64,000 nucleotides of DNA from Cylicocyclus nassatus (taxonomy: Eukaryota > Nematoda > Chromadorea > Rhabditida > Strongylidae). The notes below the pieces were generated by a model. The model searched no databases and had not been told where the DNA came from. It saw nothing but the letters and a program-made list of their open reading frames with translations. Positions 61,701 through 64,000 of this stretch are shown here, one piece after another. Location of the stretch: the NCBI GenBank assembly GCA_958299035.1, contig CATQJL010000316.1:47799585-47863584 (forward strand), written 5' to 3'. The translations under genes and the position numbers were made by a program. The first letter of the stretch is position 1. Every line of letters begins with the position of its first letter.

Positions 61701-63481
61701 TTAATGTTTACGAAGCCAACGAGATTCTTCTTTTTCGAAATTTCCAATGGAAAATATTCTCTAAAGCGCATAGAGACCATCTTAGTTCAAAGGTTAACTC
61801 TATTACACCCCTAAAAACTTCGAGGGAGTTTATGCTCACCGCTTTTCATGAAAACTTTTTGACTGCAATTCAAAACCTCTTCAATTCGTGTCTCTATTCT
61901 CTGAGTGTTGCACTTTTGCTACCTTCCGAATTGAGCAATTTTAATCAGTGACCAAAAGTTTTTAGCATAAGATGATAACTCACTGAAACCAAGTTATTAT
62001 CGAAACGTGATCACCATCAAGCCGTTCAAGTTTTCAATTTTCGTAAAAAACAAAAGTGAAACCAGGAGAATTCCTAAGAATGTCAATTTGAGACTATTTC
62101 GTCAAGGCTAAAGGACTCGCTATTACTACAAAGACTATAAATCTGAAACATAATGGACATGGGCGTTTGTCCTGTAGTTAAAATCAGCCGCACTACATAA
62201 GAAGTGCTTTCAAAGAGCATTCAAGAATTACTAGCTTTGTTTATAATTTTTTTCCTTCTTTATCTTGAACATCATGTTTGCAGAGCTTTCACACAGACCA
62301 ATCTGCGCAGCGCTCGCTCCTACGACCAACTTCACCAGATTGGGAACGAAGGCTACTACTTTCGTACAGCTGAGGTCAGAGCTTTGCAATTTAAACCTGA
62401 GCGCTGCTTGAAAAATGTGTAATAACGGTGATAATGGTCAAGCTGCGATTTTCCGCAATTTTGTTCGGTTTTTTTTTCAGTGTCAAGCGTCCTTGAAACT
62501 GAGTTGGAAGCAGTGCCCCAAATTTCGAAAATATTGAGTTCATTCCTTGACAAAACACACTAATCCACAAAGCATGATCATCAAACAAGAAAGGATTGAA
62601 GTGTTTTTCTGCTCAAATCTCTATAGTATGACAGTGGCGTACCCAGGATTTCCGTTTGAGAGGGGGGGGGGGGGCGTGGGAGGCCGCAAAAAAAGTTTTG
62701 GTATGCTTCCCGAAAGTTTCGCGAGCCCATAACCCTGGAGTCTCCGAAAAAGGGGCGTGGCGCCAACACGGAGCTAGATTGAACCTCAAAAAAATTTTGA
62801 AAATTCTTTTGATTGTTTACAAGTATGAACATCACTTGCACATCTTATAACTTATGTAAGTAACTTTCAAAAATTTCGCGACCCATTTTCGGAAGGGACC
62901 CCTCTCTCTCGGTATGCTACTGCTATTCGTGCGTATCTGATTGCCATTCGCTGTCACTTTTACCCGCGCCCACATTTCATAGGAGAACATATCGAACCAG
63001 CCTTTACACTATCATTTTGTAAACTTCAAGCTAATCGGTGCAATGTTCTGTGCCTACCCTTCTCCCACAACACATCATTCCAGCAATCAGCAGAAGAAGA
63101 AAGAAGTCAATTTCTTCGTTCTTCTTCCATTCATAACTCCACCAAAATCAACAGGAAAGGCAACCAACAATTTCGTGAAGGTAAGGTTTTGATAAATGGT
63201 CTTTTTACTTGAAAAATACCAAGAAGAATAGTTCAGAAGGCAGCAGCAGGAGCGAGGAAAAGGAAAAATCGCGCGAGCAACAAAGAAGAATGTGAGTAGA
63301 ATCTTATTTTTGATACAAGATTTAGTCGAAAATCGATGACATAGAATGACCGATAGTAGGATATCTATGCCTACATTTGTGAAGATCATCAATCCAGTAA
63401 CACCGCAAGGAACAAAAATCAAGTTTTTACTATAATGAGATTTTCAGGTCCAGCGATTACTCAAGTATTATGGATCTGTAG
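55743..63481 (+). CDS. Long disordered protein with MISP/AKAP2-like C-terminal helix
   Basis: Exons in phase: 55743-55808, 56084-56165, 58487-59419, 59470-59682, 59767-59843, 59893-59991 and 60096-60128 (501 codons); then 61333-61417, 61485-61621, 62284-62374, 63084-63180, 63237-63291 and 63448-63481. The N-terminus is MSAIRGPRYQQQQRKKPVVE. The long exon is rich in Arg/Glu/Gln/Ser/Pro with PPPPPAP and PRSRQDH segments. A predicted helix KLLLYFKSHRMLLNYLG follows. The C-terminal set carries SEIRALREREDELRRSRTEL and GLPTLDDVMRKFDH, recalling the E-R-E-x-E-L-R-R-x-R block of MISP/AKAP2/palmdelphin-type cytoskeletal proteins, and ends RMSSDYSSIMDL. The link between 60128 and 61333 is unresolved: the phases require at least one more exon, with a candidate near 60190-60360. 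Two adjacent genes remain possible. The family call is inference. Confidence 0.7.
56524..58345. mobile_element. 1.8 kb near-perfect palindrome in intron 2 of the MISP/AKAP2-like gene
   Basis: TACAATACCGCTCTCAGAAT at the left is repeated inverted at 58326-58345. The arms of about 860 bp match almost base for base around a centre near 57430. The outer 120 bp of each arm is an array of GAATTCCGCGAA-type units. No transposase frame; ORFs on the two arms are copies of each other. Confidence 0.9.
60129..61332 (+). other. Unresolved intron/exon stretch of the MISP/AKAP2-like gene
   Basis: After a strong acceptor at about 60178 one frame ends within seven codons (RRPSLLK-stop). A second acceptor at about 60188 opens LAQITSMNASQPPPAFANQK, continuing in frame for a further 200 nt. 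A short frame DNQFITRVFEDHHSPKPEPV lies at about 60363-60425. AATAAA is present at 60461-60466. Alternative 3' ends or a missing linking exon are both possible. Confidence 0.4.
62632..62922. mobile_element. MITE with CAGTGGCGTACC ends
   Basis: CAGTGGCGTACCCAGG followed by a G-run opens the element; the inverted counterpart CTCTCGGTATGCTACTG closes it. The left terminus matches 26483. It lies in the intron 62375-63083 of the MISP/AKAP2-like gene. Confidence 0.65.
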
Positions 63482-63784
63482 AAGTGACATTGGTGTCCTG
63501 CTCATCGCGATAATTACTGACTCTCTATTTCCATTTTTTGTGCTGTGTTTGGTTTGCAATTGTGCTATTAGTATTATTATTATTTATGCAAGCAATGAAG
63601 ATGATCGCGTTGAAAGCATACAAGTCAAAGAACTCACGCGAATATACACTATAACAATATCGCTCGTGATTTGTGAGAAAAAATCACCGCTCTCCGCCGG
63701 AGTTGGCCAAACTCCGCGTTGCATCGCTATACCTTGCTTTAGAGTGGACGAATTTTGAATCCAAGAGTACCATTCAATTCAGCA
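63482..63784. other. 3' flank of the MISP/AKAP2-like gene
   Basis: No exon or element is supported here. The open frame that runs through it is continuous with the last exon in another frame and is read as chance. Confidence 0.4.
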
Positions 63785-64000
63785 CGACGAGCTGCATCTT
63801 CTAATACCCAAATCTGCTTGCTTCGTCACGATAATCGGTCATTACGGATCCTTCCACATTCTTGCTCACGGTAGGTTACCCAGAGTGCTCGAACTGCACA
63901 ACGATCAACTTACCGTAAGCAAAAATTTGGCAGGATCATTGAGATTTGTCCGATCATTGTGCCCAAATAGGCACTTTTGGATAAGATGCAGCTCGTCGAG
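63785..64000. mobile_element. Inverted-repeat element reaching the window end
   Basis: CGACGAGCTGCATCTT at 63785-63800 is repeated inverted as AAGATGCAGCTCGTCG at 63983-63998. Internal TTACCGTAAGC/CTCACGGTAGG segments also pair partly. The element may extend past the window. Confidence 0.6.

Noticed and set aside
62475..62560. Candidate exon after a TTTTTTTCAG acceptor in the MISP/AKAP2-like gene.
   Set aside because: Its only sensible frame does not match the upstream phase, whereas the exon at 63084 continues in phase and leads to a clean stop.

Overview
The window looks like nuclear DNA of a clade V (Rhabditina) nematode, most likely a strongylid-type parasite. The evidence is small-to-large GT-AG introns with TTTCAG-type acceptors, start codons a few bases after an acceptor-like site (as expected for spliced-leader trans-splicing), the C-terminal LIM exons of a PINCH/UNC-97 protein, a serpentine-type membrane receptor, and a secreted protein built from nematode-style C6/DUF281-like cysteine modules. 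No bacterial operons, rRNA or convincing tRNA genes were seen. Species placement is inference.

Genes, left to right: (1) the last two exons of a PINCH/unc-97-like LIM gene (721-1075, +); (2) a seven-transmembrane receptor-like gene on the minus strand (2395-5763, 5' end not found); (3) a 20-exon secreted gene (6689-23998, +) with a signal peptide and nine tandem cysteine-rich modules, about 740 aa, assembled by hand with phase agreement at every junction; (4) a seven-exon gene for a disordered, highly charged protein of about 387 aa (32098-38297, +) with one apparent GC-AG intron; (5) a long disordered gene (55743-63481, +) whose C-terminal part carries an arginine/glutamate-rich helix reminiscent of the MISP/AKAP2 family.

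Most of the rest is DNA transposon debris. It is dominated by long fold-back (palindromic) elements of 0.2-2.9 kb: mariner-like TIRs (TTAGGTTGGTCCGAAAGT type, TA target sites), a CAGGGTG family, a CAAGGGAA family with 3-bp TNA target duplications, Harbinger-like TTA elements, a 3.8 kb hAT-like element with TTCGAATA subterminal arrays and an 8-bp duplication, and Helitron ends. Many sit inside introns of genes 3, 4 and 5. Regions 24.4-32 kb and 38.4-55.7 kb carry no gene that I can support.

The most noteworthy items are the modular secreted gene with symmetric phase-1 exons, the 1.8 kb near-perfect palindrome inside an intron of gene 5 (a potential long hairpin RNA), the nested fold-back elements at 44.9-47.8 kb and 49.8-52.4 kb, and the clustered perfect hairpins at 27.46-27.72 kb.
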